A DNA stretch of 64,000 bases, from contig CM051458.1 in the NCBI GenBank assembly GCA_028274465.1, positions 88,432,085 through 88,496,084 on the forward strand. The letters are read 5' to 3'. Each line of letters begins with the position of its first letter. Position 1 is the stretch's first letter. A program made the translations under genes and the position numbers. This DNA is from Plantago ovata (Eukaryota > Streptophyta > Magnoliopsida > Lamiales > Plantaginaceae). The notes under the pieces were generated by a model. The model had not been told where the DNA came from. It ran no database searches and worked only from the letters and a program-made list of their open reading frames with translations. Shown piece after piece: positions 10,397 through 22,379 of this stretch.

Positions 10397-12990
10397 ATGG
10401 GAAAAAACAGAAAGGCTCCGCACATAATAATGATCCCACCTCCCTTCCAAGGCCACTTAAACCCTTCAATCCACCTCTGCCTCAAACTAGCTTCAAAAGG
10501 CTTCATAATCACCTTTGTCAACACCCAATGGGTGCACCACGAGATAACCAAGTCCAACAAATATCCCAACCAGGACGTTTTTGCGGCCGCACGTGGCTCG
10601 GGTGTGGACATACGGTACGCAACCGTAAGCGATGGGTTCCCGCTCTCGTTCGACAGGTCGTTGAACCGGGACCAGTTCATGCAGGGCAGGTTACATGTTT
10701 TTCCGGCCCATGTGGATGAGTTGGTCGGGAAGATTGTGGCGGAGTCGGATCCTCCACCAGGGTGTATGGTGGTGGATACGTTTTCTGCTTGGGGGTACAG
10801 TGTTGCGAAGAAATATGGGCTTGTGTTTGCTTCGTTTTGGACCCAGCCTGCCGAAGTTCTCAGCCTCTTTTACCATGTCGACTTGTTGAAACACAATGGT
10901 CATTACTACTGCGCAAATGAAGGTAAAACAAATCCGTTACTTACTATTTTTTTCTTTTTCAATAAGTTGTTTGAGATGATATATCAAATTAGCTAGTTGA
11001 TAATCTGATAGTTAATTCCTCACACATAATAGTACAAATTAACTTGTAGGGTGTAGTTCAATACAAGTCCAGTTGGAGGTTTTGGAGGAGGGGCAGGCGG
11101 TGCCCTCGTGTTTGTAATTATGTTGTCTTCATTAATAAAACTTTTAGCCGATTAAAAAAAAAAGAAGGGAAAGGAAAAAATAAAAATTATACGGTGTAGC
11201 AGAGTTATGAAGTTGATAAGGTCTATTGGTTGTGCATGTACGTGTGGGGGTAACGAATGGGTCTGCAGTTTACTTGGACTAACTGCCAATGCAACAAGCC
11301 AAACAAGCCATGTGTTTAATCACATGTCACAACATAAATTTGTGTGCATGTTTGAGAACGTTTGCCAAAACGAAAAATTGACTATAATCAAAATGGAATA
11401 CCCAAAACTAACTATAATAAACATTCGAAAAATGAAGCATAATTAACAACAAACTTAACCAATATTATGTAGGGGAGTTATAAGTTGGTCTAGCGGAAGG
11501 TATGTGAGATAGTGAAGGAGAGGTGCAGGGTTCGATCCCCAACGGAGATATAAAGCGATTTCGATATGGAAATATAAGGTGGTTTAGTATATTGTATAGT
11601 AGTAGTGTAGAAGTAGTTGTAATATTTGTCGTTTCAAGTAAGCGTGATGAGAGACTAAATTGCATTTGAACTCAAGGTAATACAGTAAGTTGCAGTAAGT
11701 TGTAATGAACTCAAGGTAGATGGTTATTCTTATGCTCGGTGAGAATAAATTGCATTTGAAATTTGAAATGATACTATTTGTTATGGAACAACAACACATG
11801 GTCACCCAGAGGAGCGCAATGAAAAAATTTAGCTACAATATTCAGGGGATTCTGACATGATATTAGCTACAAAATGTTTTTGACTAAAAAAATCTATCGC
11901 GATGGGATCACCCAACAATTAATATGTAAAGTTTGAACCCATAATGATGCTAAAAAAAATCTTTAATTTTTTAATTTAATTTCCCTTGATAAAAGAAACA
12001 TTCTAATTTGAATTTGAATAGCTGAAACTCTTTTTATTCTAGAACATCATATAAATAAACTTTTTGTGTGTGTATGCAGAGGAGCGCAATGAAAGCACCA
12101 TAGATTACGTGCCCGGTGTTAGTCCTATCGAACCAAAGGACCTAGTGACATTTCTCAAAGACACAGATTTTTCCAATCCAATGCACAAATTGATCGACAT
12201 GGCCTTCACAGACATAAAGAAAGCCGATTTCATCATATGCAACACTGTCCAAGAACTCGAGCCCGAACCGATTTCCATACTTCAGCAAATGCAGCCACTA
12301 TACACGATAGGACCCTTGTTTCCACCCCAGTTCAACAGCCGGTCCGTGGAAATGAACTTGTGGTCCGAATCTGACTGCAGCCAGTGGCTGGACAGCAAGC
12401 CTCAGGGCTCAGTTCTGTACGCTTCATTTGGAAGCTATGCTCATAGCAATAAGAAACAGCTCGAGGAAATTGCAAATGGGCTTTTGCTTAGTGGGGTCAA
12501 TTTCATTTGGGTACTTAGGCCTGATATAGTGAGTTGTGAGTTAGTTGATGTGTTGCCCAATGGGTTCTTGGAAAGTGTTAAAGGTAGGGGTTTGGTCTTG
12601 TCTTGGTGCAAACAAAATGCGGTTTTATTGCATCCCGCAGTTGGTGGGTTTTTGACGCACTGTGGGTGGAATTCGATATTAGAGGGGATTTGGTGCGGTG
12701 TGCCTTTGTTATGTTTTCCTTTGGTGGCTGATCAGCCAACTAATAGGAAGTTGGTTGTGGACGATTGGAAAATTGGAATTAACCTTTGTGATGAGAGCGT
12801 TCTTTTGAGTAATGAAATTGCGGAGAAAGTTAAGTGTTTTATGAGTGAAGAGACTAGTCGTAATATGAGGAATGGAGTTGAAGAGTTTAGGAAGAAATTG
12901 GAGAATGCATTGTGTGAAAGTGGATCGTCCAAGAGAAACTTTGATCAATTTGTGGAGGATGTGAAAGCCAAAATGGAGAGCACACAATAA
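10397..12990 (+). CDS. UDP-glycosyltransferase, UGT86A-like (two exons)
   Basis: Family 1 glycosyltransferase that transfers sugar from a UDP-sugar to a small molecule in the cytosol; the acceptor cannot be told from sequence. Exon 1 is 10397-10922 and exon 2 is 12080-12990, joined in phase 1 (G|GTAAA donor, TATGCAG acceptor), giving 478 residues, normal for the family. The N-terminal half has PPPFQGHLNP with the presumed catalytic His20. Asp127 in VVDTFSAWG is the likely charge-relay partner. The C-terminal half holds the PSPG sugar-donor box from Trp351 (WCKQNAVLLHPAVGGF), with HCGWNS at 369-374 and ending ADQ. Blocks such as SDGFPLSFDRSLN, DYVPGVSPIEPKDL and CNTVQELEP closely resemble UGT86A1/A2. 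The 1157-bp intron holds LINE-like and SINE-like debris plus a duplicate of its own acceptor region. An AATAAA signal follows at about 13090. The frame is intact and the gene looks functional. Confidence 0.93.
11045..11164 (+). mobile_element. Probable LINE 3' end inside the UGT intron
   Basis: The sequence ends ttaataaaacttttagccga followed by a run of A (about 11152-11163). This is very like the 3' end of the truncated LINE at 34153-34455 (ttaataataaaaagtttagc then A tail). No clear target-site duplication was found. Confidence 0.5.
11476..11640 (+). mobile_element. tRNA-derived SINE-like element in the UGT intron
   Basis: An A-box-like stretch TTGGTCTAGCGGAAGG (about 11484-11499) and a B-box GGGTTCGATCC (about 11528-11538) lie about 30 bp apart, as in tRNA-derived pol III promoters. 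The body continues as agatataaagcgatttcg, which recurs in degenerate form at 13570-13700. The 3' end is not well defined. Confidence 0.55.
11807..11824 (+). repeat. 18-bp duplicate of the UGT exon-2 splice junction
   Basis: CAGAGGAGCGCAATGAAA here is identical to 12077-12094, which spans the acceptor AG and first codons of exon 2. The 252 bp between the copies carry the present pyrimidine-rich acceptor tract. A short insertion with an 18-bp target-site duplication, or a local duplication, would explain it. Confidence 0.8.
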
Positions 12991-13569
12991 AAAGGAATAT
13001 CATTTGCTAATAAATAGCTTATTTAATTGCGTAATTTGTTGAGTTACGATGACACGAATAATTCACTATTTGTACTTCTTTTTGTTCTCTTAATAAAAGA
13101 TGTACTAGTATGTCATTTCATTGCAGAAAGGCTATTAAAACTTAGTGTGTGTGTCTAGGTGTTTATTGATCAAAAAACTTACCTTGGAGAAAAAGAATCC
13201 GAACCAATGAAACAGAGGAGAGAAAAACGCCGGATGGGATGGAAAAACTAACTCGATGTGGCTAGTAAAATGTGTAGATGTTTCGTCTATTGAATAGACT
13301 CCAACAACAATCATAGAGCTTTGATCCTGTATGGCCCACTTTGACATCAACTATTTGTTTCTATCTTTGCGAGACGGAACAAAGTTAAATTCATCGACGC
13401 ACATCACTGAGTTTGAATGTTTGACGTAGATCACCCGCATTGCTTAAATAGGGAGTTAGGTTTAGGCTCATTAGCCACTAGGCCCAACGGACCATGTGGT
13501 CTAGTACTATTTTACACGGTAATTTGGAATGAGCAACCATAAAAACTAAATAAAGTTGGAGTTGTAATG

Positions 13570-14060
13570 TTGACAAAGTGGTAAGGGTGTTGGAATAGCA
13601 CATGAGAGGTCGGAGGTTAGGACCTCAATGGAAGCATAAAGTTGATTTAGATGTATTTAGAGTTATAAGGTGGTAAATGAGTAAAATATGTAGATTTGCC
13701 TTTTTAAAGGGAGTATGCGAATAATAACTTATTCCCGAATCCCGACCTTTCAACCTATTTCAAATAGTATCAAGTAATAAACCTCAATAACGATCCGACT
13801 AAACAAACCAGTAAAAAATTTGATACCTCACCCAATAACATAACACACTAAAATGGTCTCGGTGTTTAGAGTTCGTGCACCACTGCGCATTCATTTGGAT
13901 CCGCTTTTGGTTACATGTGTTAGTTTTTTTAACCACGTTATAACTTAAGTATCATAAACCACCCTTATGTTTACGTCGAGGTTCGAACCCCAAACTTCCT
14001 CTTACTACTCAACACATTTATCACTCGATCACCCTTATAAATTCTCACATTTGTCAAGGG
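13570..14060. mobile_element. Two degenerate tRNA-derived SINE-like fragments
   Basis: At 13570-13700 (+) a diverged relative of the 11476 element keeps gaggtcggaggttagg and agttataaggtgg. At about 13930-14040 on the minus strand there is a B-box GGGTTCGAACC (13980-13990) with an A-box-like gggtgatcgagtga upstream (about 14020-14033). Both are too decayed for firm boundaries. I see no gene in 13100-15160. Confidence 0.4.
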
Positions 14061-15160
14061 TATAGTTGTAGTGTTTTAAAAAAAAAAAAAGTTATAATAC
14101 TGATAGGCAATAATACTACTAAATTAACCAAATTCCTGAGACACCTTTGCAACTCGAAACTCGAAAGGATTTGTTATCAATATCTCACTAAGTCACTACG
14201 TGACAAAAAAATAAAGGACAATGTTTAGTTGCATCATGCATGCACTATGCACCAGATCTCATCTATATTCTAAAATTTAAATCTCATGCTATTAACAACA
14301 ATAAAAGAATGCCCAATGCTTGGTTTTTCCGAGGCTAGGAATAGATTTTACTAGTACCAAATTTAAGACCTCAAAGAATGAATGAATGTCCACCGGGTAA
14401 GTCAATTGAAGAAGGAAGAACAAAGATTTAACTATAGTTTTCGGGAACGTGTATAAATATATTATTGTAGATGATATTTAAATAAACATAACTAAAAAAA
14501 TTTAATTGTGAAAAATTAGTTAAAATTCAAACTGATGAACTATGAACTATGTTAGTTGGTGCATGAGTATGGAATACCAAAGATTGGTAGTGGAATCCAA
14601 TTACATAAAAAAGTTTAGTTTGCATAAGGGGTGGCCCCTAAATGTACTCATGCTTTCCGGGGGGATGGCTCCTCGATCCGCCGAACCAAGTGAGTTGAGA
14701 GTCAAGGGTACATGGGTGGCGCATATATTATTTTTTGGACCAAATACTTCCAATTAGAAAAAGTCCAACGGGACAGACCAATGGTCAAACGGATTAATTT
14801 TTATATCCAATTTTTTTTATCCATTGTATCCAACGAACATGTACAAGTTTAAATGAAAAGTTATGTCATTTCGTTTAGAAAATTGCATCCTTGCTCTTCG
14901 TGCATGTTCGTTCACTTCACTTGGCCACTATATTTACTCTCCCCTTCTTCTTCATTACTCAAAACAAAAACAAAAAATGTTTATCTTCCATAATTGAGGA
15001 GCATTTCAGATTCAATGCTTGAAAAACACAGTGGAATAGTTAAACTTCTAAGTAATACTTTAACCTGATTCGTGAATATAATTGGTAAAGCAAAACACAT
15101 TTGTATTTGGTGTAACCTTATAAGTTGACTTCACCTTATTTGATCGTTTAACCATAATAA

Positions 15161-15303
15161 GGCTATGTTCTCTTCGTCTGAAAAAGTCTGAACTAAACTG
15201 AACTGATCTGATCTGAATTGAACTTATTTGTAGTATAAAATACTATTAGGTAAATTTGAACTGAACTGAACTTAATCAATTTTCAGATGAAAAGAACAGA
15301 GCC
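15161..15303. mobile_element. Tourist-type MITE, 143 bp
   Basis: The inverted ends are GGCTATGTTCTCTTCGTCTG on the left and, in reverse, GGCTCTGTTCTTTTCATCTG on the right. TAA flanks both ends (15158-15160 and 15304-15306), the usual PIF/Harbinger target duplication. The interior is rich in CTGAACTGAAC-type repeats. Confidence 0.75.
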
Positions 15304-15689
15304 TAAGTTTGTTTGGTAAATATTATTAAAGTATGTAATTTGAGAAGTTACTCTATGTACTTATTATAACTAAGGTTAAGGTGACTGATAGTTCTTATCA
15401 ACTACTCTATAATTTATCTTATCAGTTTGTTTTGTTAAACAATCACTTAGACTATCTCCAACCCAAGTACGATTGGCTACCAACTAGTCTGAAGAGAACA
15501 TAACTTTAATTTAACAAAATATGTCATCTTATAAGATAAGATTGTTACAAACACTTCTTTCAAATAATTTATACTTAAATTAATCGAAAAGTTGTATAAA
15601 TTAAATTCTTGAAAACACACAAATAATTTAAAGTTCTTACACCATGTCCATCAAACTATCCATTACATTTGTTTGTTGACCTTTTTTTT

Positions 15690-15910
15690 AAGAGAGTTCT
15701 GTTTAGCTTAATATTAATTCTAAATTATAATGGAAGAATAATTTACAAAATTATATTACGAAAAATTTAATAATTATATGTTGACTCTAGAATTTTGGAT
15801 ATAATTTTGTAATTTTTTTTATAAACTTTAGAATTAATATTAAATTAAACTGAGTAAAAAAATTAATAAATGAAATAGTATAAAATTTGATGGGAGATTA
15901 AGGGAGTAAT
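15690..15910. repeat. Imperfect palindrome, likely decayed MITE
   Basis: Sequence near 15708 (ttagcttaatattaattcta) is the inverse of sequence near 15828-15850 (tagaattaatattaaattaa). The region ends with a gggagta-like motif at about 15902, typical of eroded Stowaway ends. Confidence 0.45.
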
Positions 15911-16372
15911 TCATGAGCTAGACACATGATCCAGTTAATAATTTTTGGACCTGTTGAGTGTTAGTGACCATGTTGACTCTTGTACTTTTTTATGATTTGA
16001 CCATTGTCTTTCTTTATTTGGTGACAAAATTGACTCACACACTACTAAGTCTATGTTCTCTTCTCTTCTAATACTTCATTTCAATCAACATTTAATATTA
16101 TTTTAATGTTAATCATCATTCGAGTTATTTATTTATATTTGTTTTGTTCGCTTGACCTATGTTTACTTCTAAACTTTAAGGAAAAATTAATTTATAAAAG
16201 TTTATTATGAAAATATTGCGTCTCTAATTTCATTAATTATTTATTCGATAAGATTTAGGATTTATTAAATTCATACGGAACTATAAAAAAGCCAACAAAA
16301 TAAACTTAAAGAATATACAGGGAGGGATGAATAATGGAGGGAGTAGTTCAGTTCTAACTTGGGCTTGTTCTA

Positions 16373-16688
16373 CACCAATCCAAAAAATATTGCTAAAAGA
16401 AGCGGTCAAAAGAATGGAAGAAATGGATGAAGTCAGAATCCAGTTTGTATATAGAGAGTGCAATCAAGTAGCTGACACAATCGCTAAAGAAGCAAGCAAG
16501 CTAACCTTTGGCGATCCACAACGACTTATGAATACTAACATCGCCCGATGCTTCTATTTTGTGTGAGACTCTTGCCCAAAATGGATGAAATTTGTAATAG
16601 ATCAGGATATTAATACTTTTATTCGTAGTAAAAATACTATGTAAGTTTAATTATATTAATGCAATTTGATTTAAAAAAAAAAAAAAAA
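16373..16688 (+). mobile_element. 5'-truncated LINE fragment with RNase H C-terminal motif
   Basis: The frame reads RIQFVYRECNQVADTIAKEA, the C-terminal signature of plant LINE/RVT_3 RNase H domains, with a stop at about 16564. It is followed by a short 3' UTR and an A run ending at 16688. The 16-bp direct repeat ACTTGGGCTTGTTCTA flanks it at 16357-16372 and 16700-16715, with a small indel next to the right copy. Confidence 0.8.
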
Positions 16689-17337
16689 CTTCTAAGGATA
16701 CTTGGGCTTGTTCTATGTCTCAAAAGAAGTCGATGAAGTTAAGTCGAAGACTTGAAGTTATTTATAATACGAGTAAAATTGAATAACTAATTACCCTTAC
16801 AATTCACACAGAAGAAAAACGATTCCAAAATCCAATGAATGCGTTCACTGTTTGCTTTTCATAAATTGGTCACAGGATCTATTATGAAAATTGACCTAGT
16901 ACATACACGAATTTTGGCAAATCAACATCAATCAAGTCACCGTTAAAGGCTTTTCAAGCTTTTGTTCAGAAAACTCATTTACTCTGGTCTCTTTGTAATC
17001 ATAAATAACCTTTTCTTTCACTCACGACTCACCTCACCTGTGTGTAAATATTTTTACAGAAACGGCAAAAAAGTCGCATCTACTACGGTTAGTGGCTAAA
17101 CGTCACCTGCAAAATCCAAATCACACCAACAATAATAAAATTAAACTGAAGAAGAAGAAAACGACTTCAATTCATATTATCACAAACTACAGGGTCCCAA
17201 CAGATAAATCACATTCCATTTCTCCTTTTTCCTAATTCCAGAAATCATCAATTCATCAATCAATCCTCTCTTATTATATAAAATCATTCCTGGATCACAA
17301 CTTACAATTTCCCCTACAAATAACAACAACAATCATT

Positions 17338-17673
17338 TCATTCTGAACTTGCTGCTGCTCCTACACTCTGTGCTTCTCCTGCTACCACTGCTTCAGTTTC
17401 CTCCAGAGACGACCCTACCGCATCACCAGCCACGAAATCGAGCAGACCTTCACCGGCTTTCTCTCCGGGAGACGACTCCGGAAGCGGCGCAATCCGTCCG
17501 AAAACCACCACGGCCACGAGAAACATTGCGGTGGACATGAACAGTGGCCAAAAGTACTTCACGATGTCGATGAAGCTCGGGGCGAGATAGATTACCGAGA
17601 TGGCGAAGCAGCAGCAAGCGATTGAGATGAGAATGGGAACTTTGAACTGGAGAACCTTTTCTGAGATTTCCAT
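17338..17673 (-). CDS. Small two-helix membrane protein, function unknown
   Basis: A 111-residue frame with a good start context (CCGCCATGGA). Residues about 12-33 and 38-62 are two hydrophobic segments (VPILISIACCCFAISVIYL and FWPLFMSTAMFLVAVVVFG) separated by a short loop. The tail after residue 65 is acidic, rich in Ala, Glu and Ser, and probably extramembrane. There are no catalytic motifs and I do not recognise the family. Support for a real gene is the balanced coding composition in an AT-rich neighbourhood, a GAGAGA-rich 5' leader just upstream (about 17717-17740), and a telo-box-like AAACCCTAA on the same strand at 17892-17900. Single exon. An alternative is that it is the first exon of a longer gene, but an in-frame stop closes it. 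Confidence 0.7.
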   Translation of the reverse strand: MEISEKVLQFKVPILISIACCCFAISVIYLAPSFIDIVKYFWPLFMSTAMFLVAVVVFGRIAPLPESSPGEKAGEGLLDFVAGDAVGSSLEETEAVVAGEAQSVGAAASSE

Positions 17674-17891
17674 GGCGGAGATTTGGAGGATTGGAAATTG
17701 AAATTGAAATCGAAATGAAACTCTCTCTCTCTCTTTTCTGCTGTGTGTCTGTGCAGAGAATCTTTTCTCTGCTGATGTTTTGTGAGGGCGTAGTAGTGAG
17801 GATTATTTTTAAGCCCTTTTTATTATAGGGAGGTTAGATATGAACACCCGAAAATGCCCCTGGTTCTTTAACCATCTTGCGGCTTTGCGCA

Positions 17892-17900
17892 TTAGGGTTT
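17892..17900 (-). promoter_or_regulatory. Telo-box-like promoter motif
   Basis: AAACCCTAA on the minus strand, about 220 bp before the start of the small membrane-protein gene. Such motifs are common in promoters of housekeeping and growth-related plant genes. Confidence 0.4.
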
Positions 17901-18449
17901 TATCGTAAAATGGGAAACTTAACAATTTTGCCTTATGAATTCTTATGGGCAACCATAATAAACACACCAAGTCCATTATTTTGTGGCTTTTTAGTCATGA
18001 ATTTGATTTCATAGACATAGATTACATGCGTTTTTTTAACCTTTTGTGCCTCCCATAGTTTCATAAGTCATAACTTTCATGTTTATGAAAATCCACACCG
18101 CGGCACATACCTTTCCCATGGAGTCCTCGCCACGTGGTATTATGCATATTCTTCGTTTTCTTTTGACAAACATGAAGTGACATAGAGTAAGTGGTCCGAT
18201 AGATAATGAATCAATGTAATCAGACAGACATAAATGTTACTCAGTATAATTAAGAGCATTGGATATTTGTTAAAACATAAAAACACATGTGGTTTTCATA
18301 AACAATAACTACAATTTGCAAACAACATAATTTATATACACTTGAGAATATTTAAGTTTTTTTAACAAAACAAGTCAGTTTATTTTTAAATTGAATATAA
18401 AAGCGTCGACTTTGTTAATAACATAATTCTAAATTGGTGAAATGGGATG

Positions 18450-18850
18450 AGTCGGTATGACATTTAATGAGTGTGTGCGTAGTGATCAGAGTTGTGACAC
18501 TTACATGAAAATGACATGATTCTGTTAATAAAATTTTAACGTGTGGCCAAATAGAGTTCGAACAAAAGTAAGTATCAGGTGGGGTGGAATGTGTCGTTTA
18601 TGACATTTAATGAGTGTGACTAGAATCTTCATGCCGTAGTTACAACTGAAAGCTAAAACGACATGAATTTCGTTAGTAGAATTTTGCTTGTCGGTTTATC
18701 AAGGTCTAACTAACTATAAATCAGTTGAAACAGAACATCTCGCGACGACATTTGGGGATGGGTGGCATTTTGGCATAGTAATTGTAGATGTGACAAGAAA
18801 AACAACATGAACTATGTTAACAAAACTTTCACGTGCATGATGTTCGAGAC
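18450..18850 (+). repeat. Diverged tandem repeats, period about 145 bp
   Basis: The phrase gacatttaatgagtgtg at about 18459 and 18601, and a weaker match at about 18748, is each followed by a gacatgaa..gttaa-type block. The units are strongly diverged. No coding sequence is evident in 17910-20640 apart from short unremarkable frames at 19082-19581. Confidence 0.5.
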
Positions 18851-19844
18851 AAAACTAAACCCACATATATTGAATAAAAGCGAGTCAACTACTTTAATTA
18901 TGACCCTTTCAATCATTTATGATTTTCAATAGATTTAGATATCACTTGGAATTACCATGTCAATCTAAGTATAGCTTTTAATTAAACGGGACAATGACAT
19001 CGAAAAAATGCAGAAAAACAGTTACGTTAGATTAGTTAGCCGATTCAAACAAGAAGTAAAAGAACTCAGTTAAATTTTGTTGTGTCTCAGCAATTTTTTA
19101 TCTATATTCTATATCATGTTTACATGAAATCAAAAAACGGTTCGATTATAGATTTGCTCTGTTATCACTTTCATTATGCACTCACATGTAGATGTAGTAG
19201 CTTTTTAGCTTGTACAACCTATCTATACTCGGGCTCTATCTATTATTGGTCATTGTCTGAATTTGCTAACACTGTCTCACATCCGTCGAACACATACTTT
19301 GTGAGGAATTTCTTGGTTGCGCCTTATCGCTTCGTGCAGTGATTTGCAAAAACTATGTTGGAGATATGTCAAACGAAGATGGGCGAATAATGTCATTATG
19401 TGGTGATATCAAAGTTCAAGTGTTTCTTTTCGAGCTCTTAGCTTGCTATGTCACCATCACAGGTCTTGCTTACCACTATGACCGAGATGGTATAAAATTT
19501 AAATACAACGGCGGCTGCTCACAAATATGTTATGAGCGAGGAATTCATGAATACTATAAAAGGAACAACGATCCAAGTTAACACAATGAAGTATAGAAAA
19601 AAATTATGATTTATAAATGTAAAAATGCAAAGTATGTATTGCCTCTCACAAATTTTATGAACAACATGTTTAATTTGCATGCATGGGATGTTACTTATGA
19701 AGGCTACTAGATAACAACGATTTTATTAATATCCATCAGCAATGAGTTGTATTGTTGTTAGGTAAAGTTCGAATCGAATACCTTACAATAGTATGACAAT
19801 TTCGTGGATCTAACAAACATTGTCAGAAATGAAGTCTCTAGTCC

Positions 19845-19906
19845 GAGATGGTTGCTGATTTAGTAAAATACTTGTGAGATGGTTGCTGATTTAGTAAAAT
19901 ACTTGT
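19845..19906 (+). repeat. 31-bp perfect tandem duplication
   Basis: A unit starting gagatggttgctgatttag is repeated exactly, at 19845 and 19876. Confidence 0.9.
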
Positions 19907-20950
19907 GAGAATATAAGACCCCAAGATCACATCGAAGAGTTCGACAGGATCAAATATTGGGTCCCATACCCCATTGTCACTATACATTAACATATAATCA
20001 AGTCGAAAATACATAGGAGTAACACACAGTACAAACAATACAAAAATATAAGGAAATTTTTATTTTTCACACAAACCTTTTCCATGTCTATGAAAAAGCA
20101 CTTAATTAAACCTTTATTTTATTCCAAATTGCACATAAACCTTTCACCATAATTTTGAACATGCATAAATGTTTAACGGTGTTAAATGTTTCGTTAGTTA
20201 ACCTCTTGTTTGTTACAAATTACACATAAACCTTTGTCAAAATTCTCGAGTTACACACGGAAAAATAAAAAATGTCCAAAAATTCTAAATAATGCAAATT
20301 TGCCTACGATTTTTCTTTCCCTCATTATTTTCGCTCACACCAAACTACATTTCAACATCCAAATATCAATAACACTTGCAATAATCACAATATTTTTCAT
20401 TAAATATAATATACTTTACTAATGAAATAGAGTATTTCACGATCTATATATGGTTGTGACAAATCCATTATATTCTTGGACACAAAATCTTTTGTCGTAA
20501 TTGTTCATATACTTTCAATCAACTCCATCAATTAATTAGATAATATGGTTGAATGCTCTCTAATTACATCTTTGTTATCTTCTTTGGCTTTGCCGTGCAA
20601 TTATAGAACAAGCACTTATTATCGTAGCTTATGAATACGCACTAAGTTCTAGTCTTTGTCTCACCATTTGGGAGAAAAAGATTGAATCCAGCGTATCATC
20701 TAATGACTTAAATAAGCTACCAACAATGAGTTCCATGGGTCAAACCACCTGTAGCAGTAGCTGCAAAAGCACAAAGTTGCCCCCTCAAACTTGCTTGTTC
20801 AAGATTCCCAGCTGACTGAAAACCATAACAGCCTCCCTGAACCAAACATGAACGATGCCAATAGACAATGCGCTACATTGCAACAACACAATTCCTTAGC
20901 CGCGACAAATGAAATCCCAGCTAACCTGCTTAGTTAGACAAATTCAGGGA

Positions 20951-21145
20951 CTACAAGCCAAACACATTATTTAAGATGGAAACATCTTCTTTGGCCATAA
21001 TGTGCATTCGTACGTTACACTCCCGCATGCCTTTCAACACCTTATTAGCATTCTCAACTCCATTAAACTTGGCATACATACTCAAAACGACACCAGAAGC
21101 ACGCACATTGCTATTGAAATCCATACTTACAACATCTAAATGCAC
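20951..21145 (-). pseudogene. Possible pentatricopeptide-repeat (PPR) fragment
   Basis: The minus-strand frame contains SNVRASGVVLSMYAKFNGVE followed by NANKVLKGMRECNV. This has the spacing and key residues of a plant PPR helix pair (the MYAK core, then A-x-KV-x-x-x-M). Only one to two repeats are open. Flanking sequence to about 20650 and 21240 has stops in all frames. I take it as a relic of a PPR gene; chance resemblance is not excluded. Confidence 0.4.
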
Positions 21146-21913
21146 TTATTGCCGTGCAACAAATGACCCGACATGGGAAGTTATGCAGTTGAGTATGCCA
21201 ACGGAAGTATATCTATAAAACAAAAGGCTAAACGTCTTTTGTAGCAAGAAAGTTTATAGAGTACGCATATATAGTGAGGATAGTGTTCTGAAAGGCAGAT
21301 ATCATTGTCGCATTTCATTGAACATGTGATGGGCATTGTTTACCTGCTGCATTTTGTGTAGATGTTGAAAAGGTAGTTGTAGAGGTTGGTGTATGAGATA
21401 AGTGAAAACTTAATCAGTCGACATAATAGTTATGTGTGAGGTGAAGTTGCTTTATTCAAGAGACAGATGCATTGGTATTTGGTCGGTGTGATTGCTTTTC
21501 TATTGAAATTGGTTGATCTACATGAATAGTTAAGGTGATTTTGGCTAGCCATGTCCATTGACATTTGAGAATTAGCATTGCCTGGATGATGGTCGATCCC
21601 ATAGAAACTAAGATCTATCAATTAATCGATTTGGTGTGAATACACGAGGGTATGAGTGTTGGTAGATTTTGAGGGTAAAGGAGAAGGCCTCATAGGTAAA
21701 AATACAGTTTTGCCCCTAACATAATACTTAATACTACAATCTAACATTTGGGTAGTTTGAAAAAGTTGGTGAAAGATTTGTGTGTAATTTAAAATAAAAT
21801 AAAGGCTTGAGTGTAAGATCAAAAACATGAAAATGATTTTGGTGCAAAATATTTTTTTTCCAACATACAATATACATAAATTCTTGATCAGGGCACCGTC
21901 TTGATCATAGAAC

Positions 21914-21970
21914 AGGCCCAAAGGTAGGATCGGGAAGGCCCAAAGGTATGATCGGGTTCCAGAAGGCCCA
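21914..21970 (+). promoter_or_regulatory. Cluster of site II-type GGCCCA elements upstream of DEK gene
   Basis: GGCCCA occurs at 21915-21920, 21937-21942 and 21965-21970. The first two lie in a 22-bp tandem duplication (units starting 21914 and 21936). Site II elements (TGGGCC/GGCCCA) bind TCP factors and are typical of genes active in dividing cells. Confidence 0.5.
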
Positions 21971-22223
21971 TGTCAGCCCAACTAATTAGTGACGGTCAAC
22001 GGATCAGATCAGGTTATAAAATAATGAGACGTACAATACAGTCATACTCATCAATCCAGATATACATCATACACGGACTCTCACATACGATAATCTACGT
22101 CGCTCGTTTTACAAAAGTTTTACAAATAGCCGATCAGAGCCGTCGAAAGGGATTCCAGTTTTTAGAATCCCGCCTAGCGTTTGATATTAAACTGGTTTTG
22201 AAATCCGGTTTTGAGGTCCGGAA

Positions 22224-22230
22224 TATAAAA
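22224..22230 (+). promoter_or_regulatory. TATA-box candidate of the DEK gene
   Basis: TATAAAA lies about 35-45 bp before an A/G-rich leader (gagagagaaa from about 22278). This fits a transcription start near 22255-22265. Confidence 0.5.
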
Positions 22231-22379
22231 GGTCAGCCGTTAAATGTGAACCCAGCACGCTTTTGGTCCTGAGATTTAGAGAGAGAAACAAACACAAAAC
22301 ACAAAAAAAATTCCAGTGAGAGAGATAGAGAGAGATAGTGAGCTCCCAGCGGAGCTTTAGCTTTAGCCTTCGAATCTTC

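Noticed and set aside
19082-19581. Two successive plus-strand open frames of about 80 codons
   Set aside because: No signature, no splice logic joining them, and AT-driven amino acid content.
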